Of a stretch of DNA of 40,260 bases, positions 1 through 9,222 are shown one piece after another. The first letter of the stretch is position 1; each line of letters starts with the position of its first letter. Location of the stretch: assembly GCA_003282105.1 (NCBI GenBank), contig QCAB01000006.1:1-40260 (forward strand), given 5' to 3'. Source of the DNA: SAR86 cluster bacterium AG-339-G14. GTDB lineage: Bacteria > Pseudomonadota > Gammaproteobacteria > Magnimaribacterales > AG-339-G14. The notes below the pieces were generated by a model. That model searched no databases. It had not been told where the DNA came from and saw only the letters and a list, made by a program, of their open reading frames with translations. A program made the translations under genes and the position numbers.

Positions 1-972
1 AACGAGATGAAAGGTTTCACCAACTTTTGCTTTCGACAAACTCACAAGTCTTTGAATATCATTTGAATTTTCATCAAATGCTGAAAGGCTTTCCAGAACA
101 CAAGATTTACAAAGTTCTAACTCTGTGAACATATTCGCAGCTCTATGTTGCAAAGCCTGAAAAGAACCAATTTTTGCACCAAACTGTTCTCTTTCTTTAA
201 GATAGTTCAAAGTAATTTCAAATGCTTCAAGTGCTCCACCAAGCATTTCCGCAGCTAATACGGCCCTTGAAATATCCAAGACTTCATTAATGGTATCTTG
301 AGCTGAATCTAGCTCCCCTAAAATAGCATCTGAATTAATTTCTAGGTTTTCAAAGGTCATATTTGCAGCATTTCTGCTATCAACCATTTTTGTTTGATTA
401 ATCTCGATACCATCTGAGTCTCTATCGACAATAAAAAGAGACACGCCATTTTTAGTTTTTGCTGCGATTATGACTAAATCAGCAAATCCTCCATCTATTA
501 CAAATGTCTTTTTTCCATTAATAAAAAATTTATTTCTTTTCTTTTCAGCACAAGTTTCAGAAACAATTGGATTATGTCTAGGTCCTTCTTCAAAGGCAAA
601 GCAACAGGTTATATTTCCTTTAACAATTTCAGGAAGATATCTTTTTTTCTGCTCTTCAGTGCCTAGTTTGGTAAGAAAACTTGTTCCTATAACAGCAGTT
701 GCAAGAAGAGGAGAAGGAGTTAATGTTCTTCCAAGTTCTTGAAGAACAATGCCTATTCCAGATAATCCAAAATTTGACCCTCCAAATTCTTCGGGTATCA
801 ATATTCCAGTCAAACCTTGATCAGCCATTTGCTTCCAAATTTCTCGGTCAAAACAGTCGGGATTCTCAGAATCTCGAATTGATCTGAAGTGCGTCGTAGG
901 AGTTTTTTCTCTAGCAAATTTTTGAGTTTGATCTTGTAAAAACGATGCAGTTTCGTTTAAAACTAGAGACAT
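1..972 (-). CDS. Acyl-CoA dehydrogenase family protein, C-terminus cut off by window start
   Basis: Manual reverse-strand translation from ATG at 972 is open to base 1 (324 codons): MSLVLNETASFLQDQTQKFAREKTPTTHFRSIRDSENPDCFDREIWKQMADQGLTGILIPEEFGGSNFGLSGIGIVLQELGRTLTPSPLLAT...; typical ACAD N-terminal and middle domains. Absent from the ORF track because no stop lies in the window. Confidence 0.9.
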   Translation of the reverse strand, partial: MSLVLNETASFLQDQTQKFAREKTPTTHFRSIRDSENPDCFDREIWKQMADQGLTGILIPEEFGGSNFGLSGIGIVLQELGRTLTPSPLLATAVIGTSFLTKLGTEEQKKRYLPEIVKGNITCCFAFEEGPRHNPIVSETCAEKKRNKFFINGKKTFVIDGGFADLVIIAAKTKNGVSLFIVDRDSDGIEINQTKMVDSRNAANMTFENLEINSDAILGELDSAQDTINEVLDISRAVLAAEMLGGALEAFEITLNYLKEREQFGAKIGSFQALQHRAANMFTELELCKSCVLESLSAFDENSNDIQRLVSLSKAKVGETFHLV

Positions 973-2180
973 TATTGAGGCAAATCTAATACACGTTTCG
1001 AAATTACATTCAATTGAACTTCTGAAGTTCCTCCTTCAATTGAGTTGGCCTTAGTTCTAAGCCACTCTCTTGTAATTGCGAGTTCTTCAGGACCAAATTC
1101 ACCGCCTTCCCAACCTAAACCTTGGGTTCCCATTGCTTCAAGCATAATTTCATATTTTTGCTTGTTGTGTTCTGAACCATACAATTTAAATATTGAAGTA
1201 GCAGCACTTGGACCATGATTAGAATTTTTAGCCTCTTCGGAAGCGCGTTTCAAAGTAAGACTAAACGCGTGTGCATTCATATCGCATTTTGCAATCTTCT
1301 GCCTTAAACCCTCGTCAACAATCTTATCTTCTTTAACTTCAACATACTTTTTAGAAAGTGTTGCTAAACCAGACCCAGTTTTACCTTTACTAGCAGCCTT
1401 TGATCCACCAAGCCCAATGCTGGCGAGCATTTTTCTCTCGTGTTGGAGTAAGTTTTTTGCAACGTCCCATCCTTTATTTAGTTTATGAACTAGATTTTTT
1501 TTGGGGACAATAGCGTCGGTAAAAAAAGTTTCGCAAAATGGAGAATTTCCTGAAATCAATTTGATCGGTTTGGTTTCAACTCCTGATTGATCCATGTCAA
1601 TTAATAAAAAACTTATTCCATCATGTTTAGGTTCTTGAGGACCGGTTCTAACGAGAGTGAAGATCATGTCGCATTCATTAGCATAGGAAGTCCAGACTTT
1701 TTGACCATTTACAACATAATTATCGCCATCTTCAACAGCTTTGGTTTTAAGAGATGCAAGATCTGAACCAGATCCAGGTTCGCTGTATCCCTGACACCAT
1801 CTAATTTTTCCTTTTATGATTTTAGGAATGTGTTCCATTTTTTGTTCTTCGGAAGCATATTCAAGTAGGGCTGGGCCCAGCATCCATAATCCGAAGCTAG
1901 CAAGAGGCATTCTAGTTCCCATTTTTTGCATTTCTTCTGCAAGAACTTTATTCTCATCGAAATTAAGTCCACCGCCACCATATTCCTTAGGCCAAGTTGG
2001 AGCGGTCCAACCCTTTTCGCCTAATCTTTTTAACCAAAGTTCTTGATCTGGGTGGGTAAATTTACAATTTCTCCCTCCCCACGTCATGCCATGAGGAGTC
2101 ATAGGTTTTTTCATTTCAGGGGGACAATTTTCTTCCAACCAATTTCTTGTTTCATCCCTGAATACAGCTAAATCTGTCAT
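972..2180 (-). CDS. Acyl-CoA dehydrogenase (402 aa)
   Basis: ACAD motifs GYSEPGSGSDLASLKTKA, ...NGQKVWTSYA, C-terminal SIEGGTSEVQLNVISKRVLDLP. Strong SD-like AAGAGGTG upstream. Stop overlaps the next ATG (TAATG). Confidence 0.95.
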   Translation of the reverse strand: MTDLAVFRDETRNWLEENCPPEMKKPMTPHGMTWGGRNCKFTHPDQELWLKRLGEKGWTAPTWPKEYGGGGLNFDENKVLAEEMQKMGTRMPLASFGLWMLGPALLEYASEEQKMEHIPKIIKGKIRWCQGYSEPGSGSDLASLKTKAVEDGDNYVVNGQKVWTSYANECDMIFTLVRTGPQEPKHDGISFLLIDMDQSGVETKPIKLISGNSPFCETFFTDAIVPKKNLVHKLNKGWDVAKNLLQHERKMLASIGLGGSKAASKGKTGSGLATLSKKYVEVKEDKIVDEGLRQKIAKCDMNAHAFSLTLKRASEEAKNSNHGPSAATSIFKLYGSEHNKQKYEIMLEAMGTQGLGWEGGEFGPEELAITREWLRTKANSIEGGTSEVQLNVISKRVLDLPQ

Positions 2181-2257
2181 AAATACACCTCTTAAATAAT
2201 TTAGACAATATAAGTTAAACTAAGCCAGTAAATTGATCAACCCATAATAAAAAATTG

Positions 2258-2995
2258 ATGAGCTTAGAATTTTTTTATAACAATCCTGAGGCTTTGTGGA
2301 TCTTTACTGTTCTATATGACCTGACCTTAGCCATTCTTCTTTTTTATTTTTTTGGCAAAGAAGGACTGTACATTGCTGTTGTTTTAGGGATTGTATTGGG
2401 AAATTTACAAGGCGGAAAGGTAAGTGATTTAGAAGTATTTGGAATGACTTTTACCGTTAGTATGGGCGCCATTATGTATTCTGGAATTTATTTTGCTACC
2501 GACCTACTTAATGAAAAATATGGCAGAGAAGAAGCTACCAAAGCAGTGATCATAGGAGCTGTAGCAAATGTGGTAGTCATGCTTACGCTAGTTCTCAGCA
2601 CTTTATACCTTCCTTCAAATATAAGCAGCTCTGCTTCATCTGTGCATGATGCAATTTCTACTTTGGCAGTTTATTCTCCTATTTTTGTTATAGGCTCTTT
2701 GACTGCTTATTTGATAAGTCAAAGTTTTGATGTATGGGTTTTTCATAAAATTCGTACTTTAACCGGTGAGAGAATGCTTTGGTTAAGAAATAATGTTTCT
2801 ACTCTTTTGTCCCAGGCATTAGACACTTTTATCTATACGTTTGTATGGGTTATAGCAGGAGAACTAGATTTCTATACCGCTTTAGGTATTTCCTTAACCA
2901 AATATGTGTTTAAATTTTTTATAGCAATTGTTGATACTTTTTTTATTTATCTGGTAAAAAATATAAGAAAAGATCAAGTTTTAGTGTCTAATTAA
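2258..2995 (+). CDS. VUT family protein / queuosine precursor transporter (YhhQ-like)
   Basis: Multi-TM protein with YSGIYFATDLLNEKYGREEA and LDTFIYTFVWVIAG...ISLTKYVFKFFIAIVDTFFIYLV, characteristic of the VUT family. ORF track begins at an upstream TTG (2255); ATG at 2258 preferred. Confidence 0.85.
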   Translation: MSLEFFYNNPEALWIFTVLYDLTLAILLFYFFGKEGLYIAVVLGIVLGNLQGGKVSDLEVFGMTFTVSMGAIMYSGIYFATDLLNEKYGREEATKAVIIGAVANVVVMLTLVLSTLYLPSNISSSASSVHDAISTLAVYSPIFVIGSLTAYLISQSFDVWVFHKIRTLTGERMLWLRNNVSTLLSQALDTFIYTFVWVIAGELDFYTALGISLTKYVFKFFIAIVDTFFIYLVKNIRKDQVLVSN

Positions 2996-2998
2996 CCA

Positions 2999-3848
2999 AT
3001 GGAACCAATAAAAGCAATTTCTATAGTTCATTCTGCATCAAGAAATTTTAAAGAGGCCTTAGATCAATGTCTTAAAGCCGCTAAATCAAAGAACGTTGAC
3101 GTTAAAGGCACTCACCCAGTTAATGAAGTTGATATAGAGAAATCAATCAAAAGTAGTAAGTCGAATTTGGTCATAGTTATTGGCGGAGATGGAACAATGA
3201 TAAGAACTATTGCGAATTTGATTGAAAATGAAATTCCTATGCTTGGAATAAACATTGGAAGATTAGGTTTTTTAACAGACCTAAGCGTAGATTCAATATC
3301 TACAACCTTACCAAAAGTATTTTCAGGCGATTATTTAACAGAAAAAAGACCTTCCCTAAGCATCAAAGTAGACAATTCCGACTTTTTAACAGGAATAAAT
3401 GAAGTAGTCTTTCATTCTGGAACTGTTGCGAAGATGCTTAATTTTTCAATTTTTCAAGAAGAAAAGCTTATTTCTAAACATAAATCAGATGGCGTTATCG
3501 TATCCTCTGCGACGGGATCATCAGGTTATTTTTTTTTCGGGAGGAGGGCCTATTATTTATCCAACAGAAGAAATATTTGCAATTTTACCAATGTTTTCGC
3601 AAAGCTCTTCTTCAAACCCTCTCGTCTTACCCAACGATAAAGACTTGAAAATAAAATTAAAAAGTTCTGTCGAAGCATCTATAGTAGTTGATGGCAGGGA
3701 GGATCTCGAAGTTTATCAAGGATCTGAAATTACTATTTCAAGAAATAATAATAGCTATACGTTGATGCATCCAATAGATTATGATTATTTTGAAGCTTGT
3801 AGAACCAAATTGTCATGGGGCCAGCCACTAATTAACTTAGATGAATAA
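2999..3848 (+). pseudogene. nadK: NAD kinase, reading frame interrupted by a +1-type frameshift at the T9 run 3529-3537 (pseudogene, sequencing indel or slippage-rescued gene)
   Basis: First frame: VIVIGGDGTMIRTIANLI (GGDG motif), LGINIGRLGFLTDL, ...DGVIVSSATGSSGY. Second frame continues FFSGGGPIIYPTEEIFAILPMFSQSSSSNPLVLPNDKDLKIKL...VVDGREDLEV. Removing one T gives the canonical-length TGSSGYFFSGGGPI. Confidence 0.9.
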
Positions 3849-5637
3849 ATTTAGACTCTTATTACTTACTTGTTTTGTAGGAATCTTAAATTCTCAATCT
3901 ATAGCAGATTTGGATAATCTTCCAACTGAAATAAGAAAATCTGTTCTAGAAAAAATGGGGAGGCAGAATGATATTATTGATTCAACTATTTCTCCTAAAA
4001 TAGAAGATTCGGATTTAGACGTTGACAAGTTTGTAGAAGAAAAAATTGAATTAGATGAATATGGATCTGAAATTGTAGAACGATTTGGATACGATTTGTT
4101 TAAAGACATTTCAGACCAGACTCCTTTAGAAGTAAAGGCCGCCCCCGCAAATTATATTTTGGGGCCCGGCGATGAGTTAAGGTTCAATTTTTCTGGAAGT
4201 ATAAAAAAAACTATTGATTCAACTATTGATCGAGAAGGTGAAGTTTTTATATCGGAGTTAGGGTCAATTAATTTTTCTGGTTTGTCATTTTCTGAGGCTA
4301 AAGAAGAACTTTCTAAAATAAGTGAGGCAACTTTAATAGGGACTTCGATTTCTATGTCTTTAGTTAACTTGAGAGCTATTGAAATTTTTGTGACCGGTAA
4401 TGCCAAAAACCCTGGTTCTTATGTAATGAATCCTCTTTCGACAATCTCAAACGTTCTTTTTAATTCGGGTGGCCCCACTGATGCTGGTTCTCTGAGAAAT
4501 ATTGAATTGAAAAGAAATAATGAACTCGTTGGCATATATGATTTTTATGAACTTTTTATCAAAGGAAATACTAACCAAAATCTAAAAATACAATCTGGTG
4601 ATGCATTATTAATTAATCCTGTGCGAAAAAGTATCAAAATTTTTGGAGAGGTAAATAGACCAGCAATTTATGAACTTAAAGAGGACGAAAATTTTATTAA
4701 CCTTTTAAATTTTGCATCAGGATTAAACTTATATGCCGACGAAAATAGAATTGTTGTTACTAGAATTTCTGGCGTTGGAAAAACTCTTAGGGAAGAACTA
4801 ACAATCTCAGAAGCAAAAAATTTAATATTGAGTGATGGAGATTCAGTTTTTATACACAAAAAAAATTTTATAGCCTTAGATCCAAATAACGACCAATTAA
4901 ATTTAGTTTCCATCAAAGGGGAAGTAAAAAACCCTGGAAGTTATCCTTTACAATCTGGAGAGAGATTATCGGACTTGATTTTAAAAGCTGGAGGATTTAA
5001 CGACCAAGCTTACATCGAAGCAGGAATTTTTCTTAGACAAAAAGTTGCAGAAAAGGAGAAAGAGGCTTTATCGGCTACAGCTGATCAACTTGAAGACGGA
5101 ATAGTTTCGTCTATTACGAACGGTTCACTCCAGAATATAGGAGATGCGAGTCTAGCGATAGACCTTTTAGGCAAAATTATTAAGAGACTTAAAGAAGCTG
5201 AGCCTGTAGGAAGAATCGTAGCAACATTTGACCTAGACCAACTTGAAAATAATGAAGATCTAAATTTAATTTTATTAGATCAAGATCAGATAATTATTCC
5301 GAAAAAATCTTCAACAGTTTCTGTCACTGGTCAGGTGCTTGCACCTGCTACTTTCGTATATTCAGAAAATCTATCTGTTTATGATTACATAGATTTAGCA
5401 GGAGGATTCACCACTGCAGCTGCTGAAGATCAACTGTTAGTTATTTTGCCTAATGGTCAAGCACTAAGACCCTCGTCATTTTTCAAATTCAAGCAAGATA
5501 GAATTCTTCCTGGTTCCACCATAATTGTTAACAGGGATACCACAAGCCTTTCAAGACTATCGTTTTGGAGATCGGTTCTTCCAATTTTTTCAAGTTTGAT
5601 TACTTCGCTTGCTGCAATAGATGCTATTGGCGATTAA
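3841..5637 (+). CDS. Polysaccharide biosynthesis/export family protein with four SLBB-like repeats (Wza-like)
   Basis: N-terminal signal-like peptide (MNKFRLLLLTCFVGILNSQSIA), Poly_export motif YILGPGDELRFNFSG, and four SLBB-like units (IFVTGNAKNPGSY, IKIFGEVNRPAIY, VSIKGEVKNPGSY, VSVTGQVLAPATF). Overlaps nadK end by 8 bp. Confidence 0.85.
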   Translation: MNKFRLLLLTCFVGILNSQSIADLDNLPTEIRKSVLEKMGRQNDIIDSTISPKIEDSDLDVDKFVEEKIELDEYGSEIVERFGYDLFKDISDQTPLEVKAAPANYILGPGDELRFNFSGSIKKTIDSTIDREGEVFISELGSINFSGLSFSEAKEELSKISEATLIGTSISMSLVNLRAIEIFVTGNAKNPGSYVMNPLSTISNVLFNSGGPTDAGSLRNIELKRNNELVGIYDFYELFIKGNTNQNLKIQSGDALLINPVRKSIKIFGEVNRPAIYELKEDENFINLLNFASGLNLYADENRIVVTRISGVGKTLREELTISEAKNLILSDGDSVFIHKKNFIALDPNNDQLNLVSIKGEVKNPGSYPLQSGERLSDLILKAGGFNDQAYIEAGIFLRQKVAEKEKEALSATADQLEDGIVSSITNGSLQNIGDASLAIDLLGKIIKRLKEAEPVGRIVATFDLDQLENNEDLNLILLDQDQIIIPKKSSTVSVTGQVLAPATFVYSENLSVYDYIDLAGGFTTAAAEDQLLVILPNGQALRPSSFFKFKQDRILPGSTIIVNRDTTSLSRLSFWRSVLPIFSSLITSLAAIDAIGD

Positions 5638-5642
5638 TAAAA

Positions 5643-6644
5643 GTGTTTTTAAATAAATTAGGTTTATCACTAGTTCGTTTTTTTCCACCCGAAATCAGTA
5701 GTAAGTTAAGTTTAAGGAGTTTGGAAATACTTTATCGAATTGGTATGCATGGTGCTTTGAGTACTAATCAAGAAGGCGTTGAATCAATTCAAAAAATGGG
5801 TTTGACTTTTCCTAACAGGATTGGGATTGCTGGTGGATTGGATAAGAACGCAGAATATTTTCATATTTTAAATGCTTTGGGTTTTGGTTTTGTCGAAGTT
5901 GGAACTTTTACTCTGAAGCCACAAAAAGGAAATCCTAAACCACGTGTTCATAGATATATGAAGGAGGAAAATATTGTTAACTCTTTAGGATTTAATAACG
6001 TAGGAGTTTATGAAGGGATTAAAAATATTGAAAAAAATAAACCTTCCTTTGAAGGAATTTTAGGAATTAGTATCGGAAAAAGTAAGGAAACAAAAATTGA
6101 AGATGCTTTCAAAGATTACTTACATTTAATTGATTACGTCTATCAACATGCTGATTACATTGCAGTGAATATTTCGTCTCCTAATACTGAAAACTTGAGG
6201 AACCTTTCCTTAAGTGATTATTTTTCAAGCCTTATTGAAAAAGTTATGAACAAAAGAGAGCAATTAGCTAAAGGAGCTGACACAAGAAAACCTATAGTGT
6301 TAAAAATCTCTCCTGATGAATCTGAAGAAAATTTTGAAAAAATTATAGAAAAAAGTATGGAGACAAATGTAGACGGCCTCATTATTAACAATACTTCTAT
6401 CAATCATCTTAAAGGCGTAAAAGGCGGAATCAGCGGAAATTATATTAGGAATATTTCTGAAAAAAATCTGAAATTTGCTAGGAGTATTTGTGACGAAAAT
6501 TTAACTTTAATTTCGTCAGGAGGTCTTATGACTAAAAAAGATATAGAAAATAGGCTTAGATTATCAGCTGATTTAATTCAGCTTTATACTGGGTTTATAT
6601 TTCGTGGGACTGATTTATTAAAAGAAAGTCTTGAAATTCAATAA
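5643..6644 (+). CDS. pyrD: Dihydroorotate dehydrogenase (quinone type)
   Basis: FPNRIGIAGGLDKNAEYFHILNALGFGFVEVGTFTLKPQKGNPKPRVHR, NSLGFNNVG, VNISSPNTENLR, LIQLYTGFIFRG. GTG at 5643 chosen because the upstream ORF extension overlaps the SLBB gene. Confidence 0.95.
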   Translation: MFLNKLGLSLVRFFPPEISSKLSLRSLEILYRIGMHGALSTNQEGVESIQKMGLTFPNRIGIAGGLDKNAEYFHILNALGFGFVEVGTFTLKPQKGNPKPRVHRYMKEENIVNSLGFNNVGVYEGIKNIEKNKPSFEGILGISIGKSKETKIEDAFKDYLHLIDYVYQHADYIAVNISSPNTENLRNLSLSDYFSSLIEKVMNKREQLAKGADTRKPIVLKISPDESEENFEKIIEKSMETNVDGLIINNTSINHLKGVKGGISGNYIRNISEKNLKFARSICDENLTLISSGGLMTKKDIENRLRLSADLIQLYTGFIFRGTDLLKESLEIQ

Positions 6645-6646
6645 AC

Positions 6647-6676
6647 TTGACAAGATATATTCATTTGTCACATATT
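6647..6676 (+). promoter_or_regulatory. Candidate sigma70 promoter of topA (TTGACA - N18 - CATATT), -10 ending 8 nt before ATG
   Basis: TTGACA at 6647-6652 (6/6), CATATT at 6671-6676 (4/6), ATG at 6685. Confidence 0.5.
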
Positions 6677-6684
6677 AAAAAAGG

Positions 6685-9222
6685 ATGAATAATTTAGTTA
6701 TAGTTGAATCTAATGCCAAGGCTTCTAAGATTAAAGGCTATTTGGATTCAAAATTTCCTGAAGATAATTGGCAAGTCAATGCATGTCTTGGGCATATTTG
6801 CGATTTACCCAATGAAGAAAAAGCTGTCAATCCAGATGATTGGGAGGATTTAAAATGGGCGGATACTACAAAAGGGAAAAAAGTAATAAAAGAATTAACA
6901 AAACTTTGTAAAGAAAACGAATCAATTTTTCTAGCAACAGACCCCGACCGGGAAGGCGAAGCAATAGCTTGGCATTTAAATAATAAGTTTGAAAAGAAAA
7001 AATTATTAAAAGATAAATTTGTTTCTAGAATAAGTTTCACTGAAATAACACCTTCTGCTATCGAAGAAGCTATAAAAAATCCTAGAGAGATTGATCAAAA
7101 CCTAGTTAATGCTTATTTGGCGAGGAGAATTCTAGATCATTTAATTGGCTTTAAAGTCTCCCCATTTTTATGGCGACATATTTCAAGAGCAAAATCAGCA
7201 GGAAGAGTTCAATCTCCATCCTTGAGGATTGTATGCGAGAAAGAAGACGAGATTGACGCTTTCATTCCAGAAGAGTATTGGCCTTTTAGTGGAAAATTTA
7301 ATTATAAAGATTTTCAGGTTGATGCAGATCTCACAAGCATTAACGGAGAAAAAATAGAAAAAAAAAGAGTTTCCAATGAAATTGAGGCTAAGCAAATTGA
7401 GAACGAATTAACTTCACAATCTTTTTATTTGAAGGAAATAGAATCCAAACCCCAAAGCAATTCATCAAAAGCGCCCTTTAGAACATCGACATTGCAACAG
7501 GCTGCATCAAGCAAGTTGTCCTTTACAGCAGATAGAACAATGAGAGTGGCTCAAAAGTTATACGAAGATGGATTGATTACGTACTTGAGAACTGACGGAA
7601 TTTCGATAAGTAACGATATTCTCAATGATTTAAGAAATTTTATTTCCAGCGAATATGGTGAAAAATACTTATCGGAGAAACCAAAAATATATAAATCAAA
7701 AGCAGCAAATTCTCAAGAGGCTCACGAACCTATAAGACCCACTGATTTCTCTGTAAAACCCTCAAAAGCAAAATTGACGGGAGATGAGATGAAGCTTTAT
7801 TCATTAATTTGGAATAGAACTTTAGCAAGCCAAATGTCTAATTCTAAGTACGAAAGAAAAACTTTAGTAATTTCTTCAAAAGACGGTGAATATATATTTA
7901 GAGCAGCGTCAAGAAAAAATTTATTTTTAGGTTTTGAACTGCTAACTAAAGAAGAAGATGAAGATGGAACTGCTACTGAATTTCCTGAAAATCTTAAAGA
8001 ACAAGAGGAATTAATTTTGAAAGAAATTAATTTTGAACAAAAATTTACTTCTCCTCCAAGAAGATATTCAGAAGCATCATTGATTAAAAAGATGGAGGAA
8101 GAGGGTATAGGAAGACCATCAACTTATGCTTCAATTCTCAAAAATTTAAGAGAAAAAAAATACACTTATGGGGCTAAAAGCATAACTCCATCAGATCTAG
8201 GCAGGGTACTTAGTTCTTATTTGAAATTTATTTTTAAAGATTTTTTTATTGAAGATAAATTTACCGCAGACATGGAAAAAGATTTGGATAAAATTTCTTC
8301 TGGAGAGGTGTCTTGGACAGATGTTTTGGATAAATTTTGGGAATTATTGCAAAGTTATTTAAATAAAAAGGTTGATGACGTTGAAATCAGCAACAAAGAA
8401 GAATTTAAAACGAGACAGGTTTTGGATATTCTGAATCAAGAATTATTTCACCAAGTTTTTCCTACCAAAGAAGATGGAACAGTGACTAGGTCATGTCCTA
8501 AATGTGGAGAAGAAGTTAGTTTGAAATCAGGCTCATGGGGTTATTTCATTGGATGTTCGTCTTGTAAATGGACAAAAAAACCATTTGATAATTCTATTAA
8601 ATGGGAGACTTATCAAGAATTGCCAAAAGAAATTGGTCTGCATCCAGATCACGGAAGTATGATTTTTGCTGATTTGAGTATTAACGGTCCTTGTGTTTGG
8701 ACAACTAAAGATGAAAAAAAAATATATGGAGCACCAGACGAAGATGAAGATTTATTGGAGATAGGTCTAAATAGAGCTGTTGATTTGATAGAGCGAGACT
8801 CAGGAGAAAATATTTTGTTTACAGAACCTAATAGTAATTTGCCTGTGCTTTTGAAGAATGGTAGGTTTGGAGAATATACAGAATTCGATGGTTTTAATAA
8901 GGCAACTAAACTTCCTCCAGAAGATAAACCCAAAAATCCTAAAGTGACTTATTACAATCCACATGAATTGGACTATCTAAGTAAAGAAACGCAAATTTTT
9001 GTTATGAAAAGTTTAAGAATTTTAGGTTTTCACCCCGACTCATCGAGGCCAATCGGAATAAAAATTAAGAAACCTGGCAAAGCTTTTAAATTTGTTAAAT
9101 ATCTAAAATGTGGTGATGTTGAGGTGGAGTGTCAAAATGATTTTTATAAACTTGAAGATGATGAAAAAGTTGATTTAGTCAAAAAGACTTTCGGTATTGA
9201 AAAATTTAATTTAATTAGCTAA
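6685..9222 (+). CDS. topA: DNA topoisomerase I (type IA)
   Basis: LVIVESNAKASKIKGYL, TDPDREGEAIAWHL, AKSAGRVQSPSLRI, ITYLRTDGISIS, EAHEPIRPTD, EGIGRPSTYASIL; one CPKCG...CSSCKW zinc ribbon and Toprim_C-repeat-like C-terminus. Confidence 0.95.
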   Translation: MNNLVIVESNAKASKIKGYLDSKFPEDNWQVNACLGHICDLPNEEKAVNPDDWEDLKWADTTKGKKVIKELTKLCKENESIFLATDPDREGEAIAWHLNNKFEKKKLLKDKFVSRISFTEITPSAIEEAIKNPREIDQNLVNAYLARRILDHLIGFKVSPFLWRHISRAKSAGRVQSPSLRIVCEKEDEIDAFIPEEYWPFSGKFNYKDFQVDADLTSINGEKIEKKRVSNEIEAKQIENELTSQSFYLKEIESKPQSNSSKAPFRTSTLQQAASSKLSFTADRTMRVAQKLYEDGLITYLRTDGISISNDILNDLRNFISSEYGEKYLSEKPKIYKSKAANSQEAHEPIRPTDFSVKPSKAKLTGDEMKLYSLIWNRTLASQMSNSKYERKTLVISSKDGEYIFRAASRKNLFLGFELLTKEEDEDGTATEFPENLKEQEELILKEINFEQKFTSPPRRYSEASLIKKMEEEGIGRPSTYASILKNLREKKYTYGAKSITPSDLGRVLSSYLKFIFKDFFIEDKFTADMEKDLDKISSGEVSWTDVLDKFWELLQSYLNKKVDDVEISNKEEFKTRQVLDILNQELFHQVFPTKEDGTVTRSCPKCGEEVSLKSGSWGYFIGCSSCKWTKKPFDNSIKWETYQELPKEIGLHPDHGSMIFADLSINGPCVWTTKDEKKIYGAPDEDEDLLEIGLNRAVDLIERDSGENILFTEPNSNLPVLLKNGRFGEYTEFDGFNKATKLPPEDKPKNPKVTYYNPHELDYLSKETQIFVMKSLRILGFHPDSSRPIGIKIKKPGKAFKFVKYLKCGDVEVECQNDFYKLEDDEKVDLVKKTFGIEKFNLIS

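Noticed and set aside
470-887. Plus-strand ORFs 470-742 and 699-887
   Set aside because: They lie antisense to the truncated acyl-CoA dehydrogenase whose minus-strand frame is fully open to base 1.
2181-2257. preQ1 riboswitch upstream of the queuosine-precursor transporter
   Set aside because: The 77-bp spacer has no recognisable preQ1 aptamer consensus.
3426-3640. Two separate overlapping genes (2999-3640 and 3426-3848)
   Set aside because: The two frames concatenate into one NAD kinase; the overlap zone is the same protein read in two frames around the T9 run.
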